Shown here in pieces: positions 1 through 10,299 of a stretch of DNA of 64,000 nucleotides (the first letter of the stretch is position 1; each line of letters starts with the position of its first letter). The notes under the pieces were generated by a model, which was not told where the DNA came from, made no database searches, and saw only the letters and a program-made list of their open reading frames with translations. Both the position numbers and the translations under genes were made by a program. This DNA comes from Sweltsa coloradensis (taxonomy: Eukaryota; Arthropoda; Insecta; Plecoptera; Chloroperlidae): contig JAMZAV010000007.1 of the NCBI GenBank assembly GCA_024449915.1, positions 620,001 to 684,000 on the forward strand, in the 5' to 3' direction.

Positions 1-709
1 TGATGCTGTCGATGGACTGTACTTTTAGATAGCACTGTGGGAAGTTAAAAATCCTACTGTATTGAGAACAGAATCCATGATCATGGTAGACTTCCAAATG
101 CTGATGTTTGTACGGTCCAATACAGCAGAAACTTTGGGGGAAAAGACACATTTACGGCGTGTGCTAGGCCTAGTGTTCGGTGTGGAAGTAATCGCAGATA
201 CACGCTCCCTTCCAGAATTTTCTTCTTGGGACTCATTGGGAGCAGAATTTGCTGAAGTAGACATTACTGGAGACTTGTTTGCTACAGCTGCTGTATGCAT
301 GCGTTTAGCTACCTGCTTTCTACGTTTGGCAGATCGTGTCTCTAGAGCTGCGAGGTTTCTGTCAACAGGCCCAATGGATCCTGTGCTGGAATCTTATTGT
401 AGCTTCAGTAACTGTCGGTCTTCTTCATTCTTAAAGCTAGCTGATCAGCATTGGCATGACTGATAGCTTGTCCATTTTTTTAATGTACTCTGACTGATGT
501 AGTTGGTCCATTTTGTTACTCTTACTACGATGTTTCATTAAAGCAACTTGTGTGCCATAGAGATCTTTGATCATCTTGACTATGTGATGTTTTTGTCTAA
601 TTGGTAAACGTGACTCAAGCCAGTATGGTACTGCTTGATTATGTACTCTTAAGTGCACTTTTGCCCAGTGTAAGTTTTTGTACCCGTTGGTAAAAAACAA
701 AGTTCCCAA
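1..709 (-). pseudogene. decayed copy of a repetitive invertebrate protein family
   Basis: On the minus strand a fragment of about 90 residues (437-709) reads like the N-terminal part of an uncharacterised repetitive protein family that I recall from arthropods and other invertebrates: a basic stretch with SRLPIRQKHHIVKMIKDLY, then a spacer. It is followed, after frame changes near 360-460, by EEDRQLL, GSIGPVDRNLAALETRSAKR and then a 91-residue stretch (25-300) with RRKCVFSPKVSAVLDRT, which resembles the family's conserved xLSPxVSAALDRT block. The pieces lie in the expected order but in different frames with stops between them, so this is a pseudogene. The copy runs off the left edge of the window. 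The biochemical function of the family is unknown to me; its high copy number suggests it travels with transposons. The family match is from memory and moderate; the frame breaks are directly visible. Confidence 0.45.
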
Positions 710-1510
710 TCACTTCTCGAACGAAATAAATGAACATAGGTCTAAATAATAAGTACATCATAATATAAATCGGATAAATTCAATGAGAATCCCCACTAAC
801 TCCGACTTGTTTGTTTAGTGCAATTGATTACCAGAAATCACGCTTTCTTTGAGTAACGAATCCATGTGGTGTTGTCTACAGTTCTGCGTCTCCGGACTGA
901 AAATGGTTATATTTTGTATGATTTCACCACATGGGTAGGCCTACAGTGCAAAGACTAAGGTGTAGGTACTTGATGCTACCTTCACTTAGCATGTCCACTA
1001 ACCCAAAAAATAAAAATTCCCCGCAAAACAGCTAAAAATACAAAATCCGGTAAATGCATGTTTTCCCGGCATATATGAGAATTTGGGAGCCCCTGGGGGA
1101 CCTCTAAACTTACTCCGAATGGGCTATAATTTTATTAGTGCAAATAAAAAGTCTAAAGGAAACTTTTTGGGGGGTGAGACTTACTATTTGTAATTTTTTA
1201 ATTTTTTTGTGGCATTTGGGACACCCTAATGTGTATTGAGTAAACGAGTTTATTTAATTATATTCGTATCTAAAACAAGGGAAAAAGTCGACCTACGGAT
1301 GATTCTATAGAAGTTTGCTAACAGATTCACGAAAAGCAGATGACTCAGCAGCTACGAAGCAGACAACACTAAAGAAAGAAAATATGATGGTACCTATTGA
1401 TTTTGTTTCACTTATTAGATTATTGATGTTTACCGACAGACGTGGTACCTTACAAGATCAAACATCCGTATAAACAGTCGCAAGTATTGTTAACGTGCAT
1501 GCTTTCGAAG
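710..1510. other. AT-rich intergenic sequence, no gene seen
   Basis: No open frame with coding-like composition and no recognisable repeat terminus. It contains one TAGGCCTAC word near 948. Confidence 0.6.
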
Positions 1511-1530
1511 TTGATTGATTGATTGATTGA
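1511..1530 (+). repeat. (TTGA)n short tandem repeat
   Basis: About five copies of TTGA/TGAT in a row. Confidence 0.8.
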
Positions 1531-1660
1531 GTTGTTTGATTGTATTTGACAGTTTGAATTGTATATAGTTTACTCGTTTTAAAAATGCATTTTTATGAAC
1601 ATATTTGCAAATATGGATAAATAAATAAATATATGTTTTAAATCCTAATTGTAGAAAATA

Positions 1661-1923
1661 TTTTCAGGCACTTGCTCAGTCAAAGAGCTAAATTCATCAT
1701 GAAAAGAAAAGACTGGAACAGGCAACATCGACTGAAGGTTTGTGACATGCTCTTCACGGAAGTGGGCCAGTTGACGTGGATCCCTATCGCTCCTGCAGAT
1801 ATGTTCCCCCATTCGCAAGAACAACGCAGTATCAGCATGTTTTTTTCTGCAGATCTGTTGGTGATTGGAACGAGGTCCACACAGAAACGAATTTTTATAT
1901 ATTTCAGAAATAAATTAGAATGA
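1661..1923 (+). other. weak candidate exon, unknown
   Basis: An open frame of about 86 codons follows an acceptor-like TATTTTCAG ending near 1669 and stops at 1923. The residues (KRKDWNRQHRLKVCDMLF early on) are not obviously low-complexity and GC content is higher than in the flanks. No partner exon was found, and the frame ends next to the hexanucleotide satellite. I do not recognise it. It may be a remnant exon or chance. Confidence 0.15.
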
Positions 1924-1954
1924 CTATACAGAACAGTTAACAACATAATAAAAA

Positions 1955-2114
1955 CACTCCCACTCCAACTCCCACTCCCACTCCCACTCCCACTCCCACT
2001 CCCACTCCCACTCCCACTCCCACTCCCACTCCCACTCCCACTCCCACTCCCACTCCCACTCCCACTCCCACTCCCACTCCCACTCACACTCACACTCACA
2101 CTCACACTCACACA
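1955..2114 (+). repeat. (CCCACT)n satellite passing into (CACACT)n
   Basis: Roughly 21 tandem CCCACT hexamers (1955 to about 2083) followed by about five CACACT units. The minus strand carries runs of three G every six bases, a G-quadruplex-capable pattern. The long Gly/Ser or Glu/Trp open frames across it are only the repeat translated. Confidence 0.95.
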
Positions 2115-2199
2115 TATTATGTTCAGGGAACTTAAAATCAATCGCAGTATTTCTGTTATTCTTATGTAAGGGAAAGTTTTCAAATCAACATTCATACCA

Positions 2200-4120
2200 A
2201 CTATGCTGAATCCAATCTGTTATCTGTGCTGAAACCAATACACGCATATACTTGTATTTTGTACGTACATGGTTCTATACTTGCATAAAAAGGGACGCAG
2301 ACACTATTATAAAATACGAACTGAACTTCATTTATAACTGGTTACTTAAAATATAACCCTTTTACATTTACGCTTTTTTTAACAGCATGAAAAATAACGT
2401 TATAACGATAATATTAATTGTGTGTGTCTGTGTATTTGGTTTTGTGTTACATACTGCGACGAATACTATATAACAAATAACATTTGCATCACGTGTATAG
2501 CATTAGCAATTAACATTATATTGAAGCAATAAACATTAATAATTATATTTAATTTTTTTATTGGAAATGCCGCAGTAAATTGACATGGATGCTCAATGAA
2601 AAACAACACCAATCCCTCCTCTCAACCCGCCAACTGGGCTTGTTAAAAGATAATTAACAGTGCATTGATGTACAATTAGCTTCCCATGATAATGATTTAT
2701 AAATCTAGACGTATTTCTCAAACGATTACAGCGTTGGGTCCGTGCCACCGCGGAGTATAAATGCGGAACAAATTGAACTATAGAAAAACATACAAGAGCA
2801 AGCAAGTAAATTGTAAAACGCACTATAGAGTGGAATGCGGCAGTTGACCGATATTTGGTCATATAAGAAATAATCGGTTCTACGTTTTAATTTTAACTAC
2901 AAATGAAATTTTCGATGTAAACGCCTGGCCAGAGACAGTTTTCCGTTTTAAAAGTGAATTACCAGGTTAGGGTGCTAGAATAGTAAAAACAAAATTGTGA
3001 TGTATATTTTGGTTGACTCAATCCATACTTTTAGCTAGAAACAAAAATATTTTTAATCCTAGTTGCCAGTGGCTGGTATGGAACTGACGACCTCTAAATC
3101 AGTAATATAATGCGAGTGCAATTCGTGATCTACCACTATCGGTAAATATTTTGAAATACTTGGGTTTCAACTAAATACGATACACACCGAATCCTATAAT
3201 TTTACATTCTGTCCATCGAGTTGCATGATATCTAGACATGAATAATCTTTTAATTCATATACTGAACTGATGAATACGAACCATTCTTATACTATTTCGT
3301 AGATGCAGGTATATGTTGAGGCACTGCCATTATTCCAAGGGATGAATTCAACTATTTGGTGGAGGTGCCGGGTCAGGGTGTCAAATCTTGCCCAGATTTG
3401 ATAACCTGTTTATCATTCAAGAATACCATCATGTTTACGAGTTATATAGGATCCCTTTATGTTTGTTATGTATTTAATTGTTTATTGAACGTCTATCCAC
3501 TTTATATCTATCTTCTTCTCATCGGAACGCTTTGTCCGTGAGTGGCAATGTAAATACCGGCCTCTGATGGCCATAAATAACGGGTTTGATGGGGGTGCCT
3601 GATGATGAGAACGCGGAGTCGTGGATTTTTCCAGACTGTATATAAACATCGATTCCAAAATGAGGATAATAAACAATTCTAAGATGTAATCAAATGTAAT
3701 CCATTCAACACACACTTCAAATTATATTATTTTCTTAAAGAGATTTGTACAATTTTATCATTATTCTTTTCAATTCAAATGCTGTATGTTTTTATAATGG
3801 TGAACTTTAATATATTTTGATGTACGTAATGCTATAAGTTAGGCATATAATGTTACTTGCTTAAATGTTTGTATTGTGGGTCTATTGTGACCTACTACTG
3901 TGTTTAATCGTCGAGGTTTTATATAGTTTTTGATTTTATATTTTTATTTAATAAACTTGCTACATAAATGTTAATTTTAATTACCTACTTTAATATAAAA
4001 TTTATTATATTTATTATTTAGGGATATCACACACAATTCTGTGTTTAAGGGCTATGCTCGTTGTGATATTCCTAATGATTGTACATACTATCATAATCAT
4101 TGAATAATTAAATTAATTAA
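2200..4120. other. AT-rich sequence without a supported gene
   Basis: The 89-codon minus frame at 2593-2862 shows no recognisable motif and sits in a decayed region. At 3355-3420 a GGTGGAGGTGCCGGGT word recurs (reverse-complemented) near 17756 and in altered form near 30390, so part of this is an old dispersed repeat. Nothing else is supported. Confidence 0.5.
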
Positions 4121-4124
4121 TTAA

Positions 4125-5292
4125 TATCGAACCCTATTTCCAACTAAGTCGGGTAGGGGGTGGGAGGTTCCCACCACATTCTTGGCTCCCCGGGGTTATC
4201 GAAACCGGCTAGCCATGCCTGACGCTTCTCCCACATCATCTTTTTCTTCCTCTGCGTCATCTACTTCACTTCACCTTCACCTTCTTCCTCAGGGACCTCC
4301 ACCAGTTTTTTTCCATATTTTTCGTTCTTCCCAACATCTTTCCTGGTTAATCCTTTCCCAAGCTGCATTTCTCCTTTTCAAATCCATTGCTATATAACTT
4401 CTTCCCATCTCAGTCTGGGCCTCCCTCATTGTTCTCTATTTCCTGCGTCTTGTTCATACTGTATCTTCGGAATCCTGTCCTTCTGAATCCTCTTCATGTG
4501 TCCAAACCACCTCAGCCTTTCTTTACTCTCTACTCCTAGTTCTTTCCTTATCTTCGTGCTCCTCATCTTATCAATCTTCGTAACTCCCATTACACTCCTT
4601 AAAAATTTCATTTCCGCAGCTTGAATTTGTCTTTCTTCTTTACCCCCAACTGGCCATGTCACTGCACCAAGCTCCATATGTGAGTACCGGTACAAAATAT
4701 GCTTTGTATATTAAAAGTTTGCATCGCCTTGGCACTTTTTTTTCCAAAGCAGTTTCCTCACTAACTGGAAGAAACTCTCTGCGATACCAGTACGCCTTGC
4801 AATCTCCGCGTCTATTTTTCCATCGTCGGAGATTATGCTGCCCAGGTATTTAAACATATGTGTCTCTACTAGTTCTTCTCCTCGAAGTACAATCTTTTTC
4901 CTATTCCCAGACCTCTTCTTCTTCCCCATAACCATCACTTCACTCTTGTCAATGCTTATCTCTAGTCCAAATTCTTCCGTACGTTCATTCCATTTCTCCA
5001 CTTTCTGTTGTACCTCTTCCCATGACTTCCCCCATATGAGTATATCGTCAGCATATATTAAGGTTCTGGACGACTCCGGCCCACCTCTCTCTACTTTCCT
5101 CAATATCTCGTCGAGTACTATATTGAAGAGCATCGGTGACAGTACACTCCCTTGTCTGAGACTTGTCTTGACTTCAAACCAATCCGTTCTGCAATCCTTA
5201 GTTTCCACGCAACTCACATTCTTCACATACATACTCTGTACTCTTTCCAACAATCTTATATCAATCTTCTTTTTATCTGTCTGTCTGTCTTA
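4125..5292 (-). mobile_element. 5'-truncated non-LTR (LINE) retrotransposon fragment
   Basis: The minus strand encodes the C-terminal half of a reverse transcriptase. The stretch 4711-5253 (180 residues) has the LRQGSVLSP box (residues 32-40), the catalytic YADD at residues 67-70 (about 5044-5055) and the FKYLGSIIS box near residues 135-143. After one in-frame stop near 4700 the next stretch (4426-4695) continues with the expected AAEMKFLRSVMGVTK and RWFGHMKR motifs, and further decayed sequence has GRPRLRWEEV. The element ends near 4125 in (AATT)n, like the short-repeat tails of RTE-type elements. The 5' side stops abruptly at about 5292, with no endonuclease domain, as expected from 5' truncation. 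The copy is dead (stop codon, truncation). The clade is uncertain; RTE/BovB-like is my best guess. The pyrimidine-rich plus-strand frames here are shadows. Confidence 0.85.
4711..5253 (-). pseudogene. reverse transcriptase fragment (YADD domain)
   Basis: This is the uninterrupted part of the retrotransposon described above: fingers/palm motifs through the YADD active site to the thumb start. It lacks the N-terminal endonuclease and the first RT motifs, so it cannot encode an active enzyme. Its start codon is only the first ATG left after truncation, not a true start. It ends at a stop just before the expected link to the downstream AAEMKFLR block. Confidence 0.85.
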
Positions 5293-5870
5293 AAATACTG
5301 ATTATTATTACCATTGAGAAATTGTTATTGTTATGTTATTCGTTTAGATATTGTTAAATTAATATTTGTATGCCATATATGTATGCATTGTATATTTCAC
5401 TTAGCTAATAATAATAAAAATTAAAAAACACACCTTTTACGACGAAAGCCCGATTCTCTTATGTACTACAATTTAATAAATTACCAACATCAATAAAATA
5501 CTCTAATTCACCTGCAAAATAGAAAATGAAATCCTTTCTCCTAAATAGCTTATGATTAGATATTGTAAGTTTTCACAACCCAGGTAACAATCAGAACTCA
5601 AAGCTTATTATCATTTACAATTTAATTTCTTATCTTCACACGTCTTAGAATTGTTCTCATTTTACCTTCACTTGATCATTGATTAAAGAAGGCAGCCTTC
5701 TTTAATCAATGACTTGATTCACAAACTGTCTTAAAATACTGATTATTATTAACATTGAGAAATTGTTATTGTTATGTTATTCGTTTAGATATTATTATAT
5801 TAATATTTGTATGCCATATACGTATGCGTTGTATATTTCACTAAGCTTTTTTAAAATAAATAAAATAAAA
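5285..5870. repeat. direct repeat pair of about 135 bp
   Basis: The block at 5290-5425 starting TTAAAATACTGATTATTATT recurs at 5731-5865 with few changes. The pair brackets about 300 bp of AT-rich DNA with a perfect palindrome at its end. It could be a short LTR-like or duplicated insertion unit; no coding sequence lies between. Confidence 0.7.
5676..5712. repeat. perfect 18-bp stem palindrome
   Basis: TCATTGATTAAAGAAGGC is followed by a single A and its exact reverse complement. The flanking CTTGA occurs directly on both sides. Confidence 0.9.
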
Positions 5871-6810
5871 CAATAAAAAGAAAGTCACCACCTACCTATT
5901 ACATCCAGAACAGTTAAGCCTACAAGGTGATGTTTGCTGAAGGGGGTAATCGAAAGTTATATTTTAATACTCGATGTGGGAGTATATTGACGGTATGATC
6001 ATAGTATTACAATAGTAACTGGCTAAATTAGTGATAACCAAAGCATCATTTTTTAAAAGGACCGGTTTTGTGTACTCAGTACCAACAACAAGAGAGATTT
6101 AATGAAAGATAAATTTTATTTGTGTGTTCTTCTTGTACAATTTGTTCATAAATTCTAGATTTGCTCCATATTTTGGGTAGTGCTGTACCCGTGCTCATGT
6201 TGACAACGAATTTGTATTTTAGTCGAGTATCGTTTAAGCTTAGGCCCTACGTCTATCATTTATGAATGGACACATACACGCCAGCACACACAGACTAAGA
6301 ATTACAAACGCACGCAATCTATGAATGAGAATATCTCATTTGGGTGACTGATGATGACTGGCTACTTAGGTCACAGCCCCGAATACAGTGTAACTCACCC
6401 TTCACTGAACCGGTCATTTTCGTTTTATCTCATTCATAGAAAAATAACATGATTATGCACTTTTAACTCCCCAGATGTAATCTTAATTAAGCGTACAACT
6501 GCACGCGCACGCCAACGTAGCTAGCTGGTTATAGGACAGAGCGTGTCGTCGTTTCAGCATTTGCATATGAATACTCCAAGTTGCAAACCCTATTAGTCAC
6601 TCCAGTCAAGTAATGTCAAGTTTATTGGGATGTTGCGTGGATATTTATTTCTAATACGGAATGTGCTACATTTAAAGAATAGATTAACTATCAGGAATTG
6701 ATTGTAAGTTTCATTATGTCCTACACGTTACTAGAGCTCCTTTTAACATTGATGCCATGTTAAATATACCCATTGATTGTGATTTTCATTTAGAGTAATT
6801 AATTAATAAA
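5871..6810. other. AT-rich spacer, no gene seen
   Basis: No coding-like frame, tRNA-like box or clear repeat terminus was found. Confidence 0.55.
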
Positions 6811-7337
6811 CTAGGAAAACGCTTAAGACCCGCCGCGTTGATGGATGAGCTTTTTTGTAAGTTTTTAGTTTGCGTAGGGCCACTTTTCCTTAGCAAGTGC
6901 TTTTTCATTGTAGGTGATTGTTGTCAAGTTTCTATTGTTACCGGTACTTGTTAATTTTTATTATAAACCTAAAAAAACTCATATTTAAACCTTTATTGTA
7001 AGGATTCTGGCTAACTTTTTCAAATTTTTCTTTCAGAAAGCAATGTACTACTATTACCAATGTCCATGTAAAATATGAACGTTGTAGCCCCACCCGTTTG
7101 ATCAGAATCGGCCCAAATGTCACGAAAATATCGCACTTGAAATCGAAAACATTCCTAAAAGTACGATATTCATGAGAAGCAGGTCTAAGTTTAGAGAATT
7201 CGAAGGTTCCCTCCAATTTTCATCAAGATCGCATATGCCGTTTTCCCGATAGCGTGCGAACAAACAGACAAATAAATCATTGGAGCTAAATTTTTTGAGG
7301 GGTCAGTGAAATTGAAGTCTTCGCTTCGCTCATCCAA
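6811..7337 (-). mobile_element. Helentron-like element, family A (copy 1)
   Basis: On the minus strand the element starts T|TGGATGAGCGAAGCGAAG at 7337. It ends at 6811 with the reverse complement GCTCATCC, a stem AACGC...GCGTT and TTTTCCTAG, with T as the next base outside. The interior shares blocks with the other family A copies: CGGGCAAACGGCATATGCGA, ACGATTTTTTTCGATTTTTA and AAACGGGTGGGGCTACAACG. It encodes no protein. It lies head-to-head with the next copy, 5' ends about 50 bp apart. Confidence 0.75.
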
Positions 7338-7388
7338 CAATTAGAAATATATCCACAAAAAATGAAGCAAAATCTTAAAATAAAATAA

Positions 7389-8013
7389 TTGGATGAGCGT
7401 AGCGGCGTAGAGAGGATTCCATTTCACTACACTGGAGAAAAAAATCCGGAATGTTTTCTTTCTTTTTTTCGTATTTTTGTCGATTTGTTAACACGATTCC
7501 GGCTAAACCGATACTTCAATTGCAATGAAATTTTCTGGAGGCTTTCGAAATCTCTAAACTTAGAACTGCCACGTTCTGAGCGCAATCGAAAAATTATTTC
7601 TCATCAAAATCGCAATTTCACGATTTTTTTTTCGATTTAAAAAAAAATTCTTTGACTTATGACACCTACATGCTTTATTCGACTGTAATTATTTTTTCAC
7701 ACAACCTTAATTTTATGAATTAATATATTCGTGTGAAATTTGAGCGCAATCAAAAAATTATTTCTCATGAAAATTGCAATTTTACGATTAATTTTTATTT
7801 TTAAAACACTCAACTTATAACACCTACATGCTTTATCCGATTCTAATGAGTTTTCACAGAACCTAAATATTATAAATTAATATATTGGTGTGAAATTTGA
7901 GCGCGATCGAAAAATAATTTCTCATGAAAATCGCAATTTTACGCTTTTTTTCGTTTAAAGAAAATACTCTCATCCAACAACGCGCCTGAAAAAGCGTTTG
8001 CGAAGCTTCCTTG
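7389..8013 (+). mobile_element. Helentron-like element, family A (copy 2)
   Basis: Starts TTGGATGAGCGTAGCGGCG and ends GCTCATCCAACAACGCGCC, then AAAAAGCGTTTGCGAAGCTT and CCTTG (the terminal CTAG mutated to CTTG), T outside. The interior has about three tandem units of roughly 165 bp, each with GCGCAATCGAAAAATTATTT-type sequence and a GTGTGAAATTTGAGCGC block. It belongs to the subfamily whose 5' region reads CACTACACTGGAGAAAAAAA. Confidence 0.75.
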
Positions 8014-8019
8014 TAAAAT

Positions 8020-8640
8020 AAATTTATTATTGACAGGGACACTACAGGGTCAGTGGCTGATTATCAGTGGGTTACAGTTTTTTAGGATGGCTCCAAATCC
8101 CAGTTAAAAATGCATACAATAAAATATCATAATGGTCTAAACTCCATTAGAAGTAAATAAACCTATGCTTGTATCGGGGTTTAAACACAGCACATACTGT
8201 GAGGATAAATCCGAATGACCAACGAGTCGCGGAAAAAGGAATATTTTTGTATATTATTAAGAGCACAATTTAATGTGAGTGCCACAGCGAATTCATTCTC
8301 TTCATCCCTCTACCTATTTTTTATCCCTGAGGAGTCAAGCATCCTTATTCCTTATCACCCCTCTCTTCTCCACTGAAACGAAGCTTTAGACAAATTTCGT
8401 ATTGAGAAGGCTTGTACTACTATAACTCACCGTCGACTAGCACCAATATACATAGTGCGGATTTAGGAGGTAATCTGTACCCTACTAAGGCAACGGCCAT
8501 CCATGCAGGCACAGTCACAACAGTTCGGTCGAAACTTATTGCAAGTGAGTAAATCCTCTGCCGGCAATCTGCATGTTAGTGTCGGCACGAATATTTCATT
8601 ATTGGCAATATAAGGCTTATTCGAAGTCCAAACGCACGCA
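8020..8640. other. unique-looking spacer, no gene seen
   Basis: Moderate GC in places, but stops occur in all frames and no motif is recognised. Confidence 0.5.
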
Positions 8641-8659
8641 TCGCAAAGAGAAAGATAGG

Positions 8660-9000
8660 CCTACATTTCTTAACGGAAGGTTTTATTGTCAAGTTTACGA
8701 AAAAGAAAATAACTTCCACTCTCAATATAGTCTCATCTAAAATAGATAGATCTAGGTTTTACAGAATGTATGTTTTTAAATATGTATACATACATATTAA
8801 GTAAGTTAGTATTTATTAGAGTGTACCCACTCAGTCACATACATTAACTTTAACTTTAAAGCAAACCCTATCGGCGCCGACGCCATCGACGCGCTTTCAT
8901 TAGTTAATTTAAACAACTATTTTAAATCCACTTTAAGAAAATTAGGATAATTTTTGATATTTTATTACGCCACATAGATGAAGGCCATATCAGGTTTAAG
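8660..9000. repeat. diverged tandem duplication, first unit
   Basis: This unit aligns with 9320-9625. Both have a GTTTATTGTCAAGTTTAC-like start, GAGTGTACCC(A)CTCA(G)TCAC in the middle and an end resembling CCACATAGATGAAGGCC / CCACATAATGAGGGCC. A further fragment of the same repeat lies near 23783-23800 in reverse (GACTGAGTGGGTAGACTC). Confidence 0.6.
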
Positions 9001-9009
9001 TTGTTTAAA

Positions 9010-9178
9010 ACTAGGGAAACGCCAAAGTCGTTATTAAACGAGTAAGTGAGCCATGTGACATAGTACCCGGTATCATACCCATACGGGCTAGATCCAGCTT
9101 AGGTAACCATGGAGAAAGGATGTTCCGGGACTCAACACTGCTCACCACTCGTTTTACATCGACTTGGCGTTTCCCAGT
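9010..9178. mobile_element. small family B element built from two 3' ends
   Basis: It begins CTAGGGAAACGCCAAAGTCG followed by TTATTAAACGAGTAAGTGAG and ends with the inverted equivalent, ACTCGTTTTACATCGACTTG then GCGTTTCCCAG. Both edges look like the family B 3' terminus, so the 169-bp unit is a MITE-like foldback with inverted ends of about 45 bp. It encodes nothing credible. Confidence 0.7.
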
Positions 9179-9319
9179 TAAATTGAACATCAAAATCGAA
9201 TCGTGTCAAACTTAGCATGAAAATCCCTGCGCAATTTCTAGATAAAGCTCGCACATAATTTTTCTTATTAGCACCCCAAAAATAATAGGGCTGTTAAATA
9301 AAAAAAGTTTGAAATAAGA

Positions 9320-9625
9320 GTATCGCCTAACCTTCTAAGCGGAGGCTTATTGTCAGTTTACCAACTATGCATTCAAGCTAACGTACCATAATCGTCATCT
9401 GATAGATAACTAGATTACAAATGTATTTTTTAAAATATACATATTATTATAATAGGTTATTTGAGTGTACCCTCATCACTACATTATTTAACGTTACCCA
9501 TAAACCCGTCCGCGCACTGTCATGGCTTTATAGTATTAACAATTTTTAAAGCGTTCGGCTAGAATTAGGATCAATTCAATTTATACGTCCACATAATGAG
9601 GGCCGTTGAGTTGAATGGAGACATC
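9320..9625. repeat. diverged tandem duplication, second unit
   Basis: Partner of the 8660-9000 unit, with the family B foldback lying between them. Confidence 0.6.
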
Positions 9626-10076
9626 AGTTTCATTACATGGGGGGGTTAATTATTGGGAGGCAGGTTTATAGTCAGGTTATATTGTAACTAAACTTATATT
9701 CTAAATCGGATATATTTATACAAAATTATTCCCATTTTATGTTAAATCATTTGCAATTAAACATTCGCAAAATTAAGATTAATCTAAGGCAACACTGAAC
9801 ACACCTATATATAAAAAGTATAGGAGAACAATAGGTAAATAAAAACAAACTGCCAGTTTCGAAGATAAATGATTAATTGTGAGTTATCGAATTTGTGATT
9901 AAAAAAAACACTTTGTGTGAACGATTTTGAATAAAACTAACTCCTTATTGTAGTTGGTAAATTTACAAAAATGGGCTTATTAATTTACTAATTCTGAGCC
10001 TCATTGCCATTAACCATAATGAAATAACAACATTATAACAATATACAGTATAACATGCTTGTGTGTGCATTATTAA

Positions 10077-10248
10077 CTATTTTAACACTTTATTTAGTGG
10101 ATACTACTCTTTATTATTTACTATTAAAAATTTGCATTCATTTTTGTTAGTTTGGAATAAAATGAAGATAGAAATAGCTGTTAATTTCTGAAACGTTGTT
10201 TTTTAGTAAATTATAAATAGTTGTATCCACTAAAGTGTTTAAAAACAG
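10077..10248. mobile_element. short foldback (MITE-like) element
   Basis: Imperfect inverted arms of about 50 bp: TTTTAACACTTTATTTAGTG at the left and CACTAAAGTGTTTAAAAACA at the right. The spacer is about 70 bp. No ORF. Confidence 0.6.
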
Positions 10249-10299
10249 TTTATAAAATAACATAAAAACAAAATATTATAAGAACACTAAGATTGTTAT

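Noticed and set aside
1955..2114. Telomeric repeat
   Set aside because: The unit is AGTGGG, not TTAGGG or TTAGG, and it is interstitial and short.
1680..2195. Long Gly/Ser and Glu/Trp dipeptide ORFs
   Set aside because: They are the hexamer satellite translated; no coding sequence outside it supports them.
4182..5293. Plus-strand Ser/Phe-rich ORFs over the retrotransposon
   Set aside because: They are antisense shadows of the reverse transcriptase frame, which carries the YADD and other motifs.
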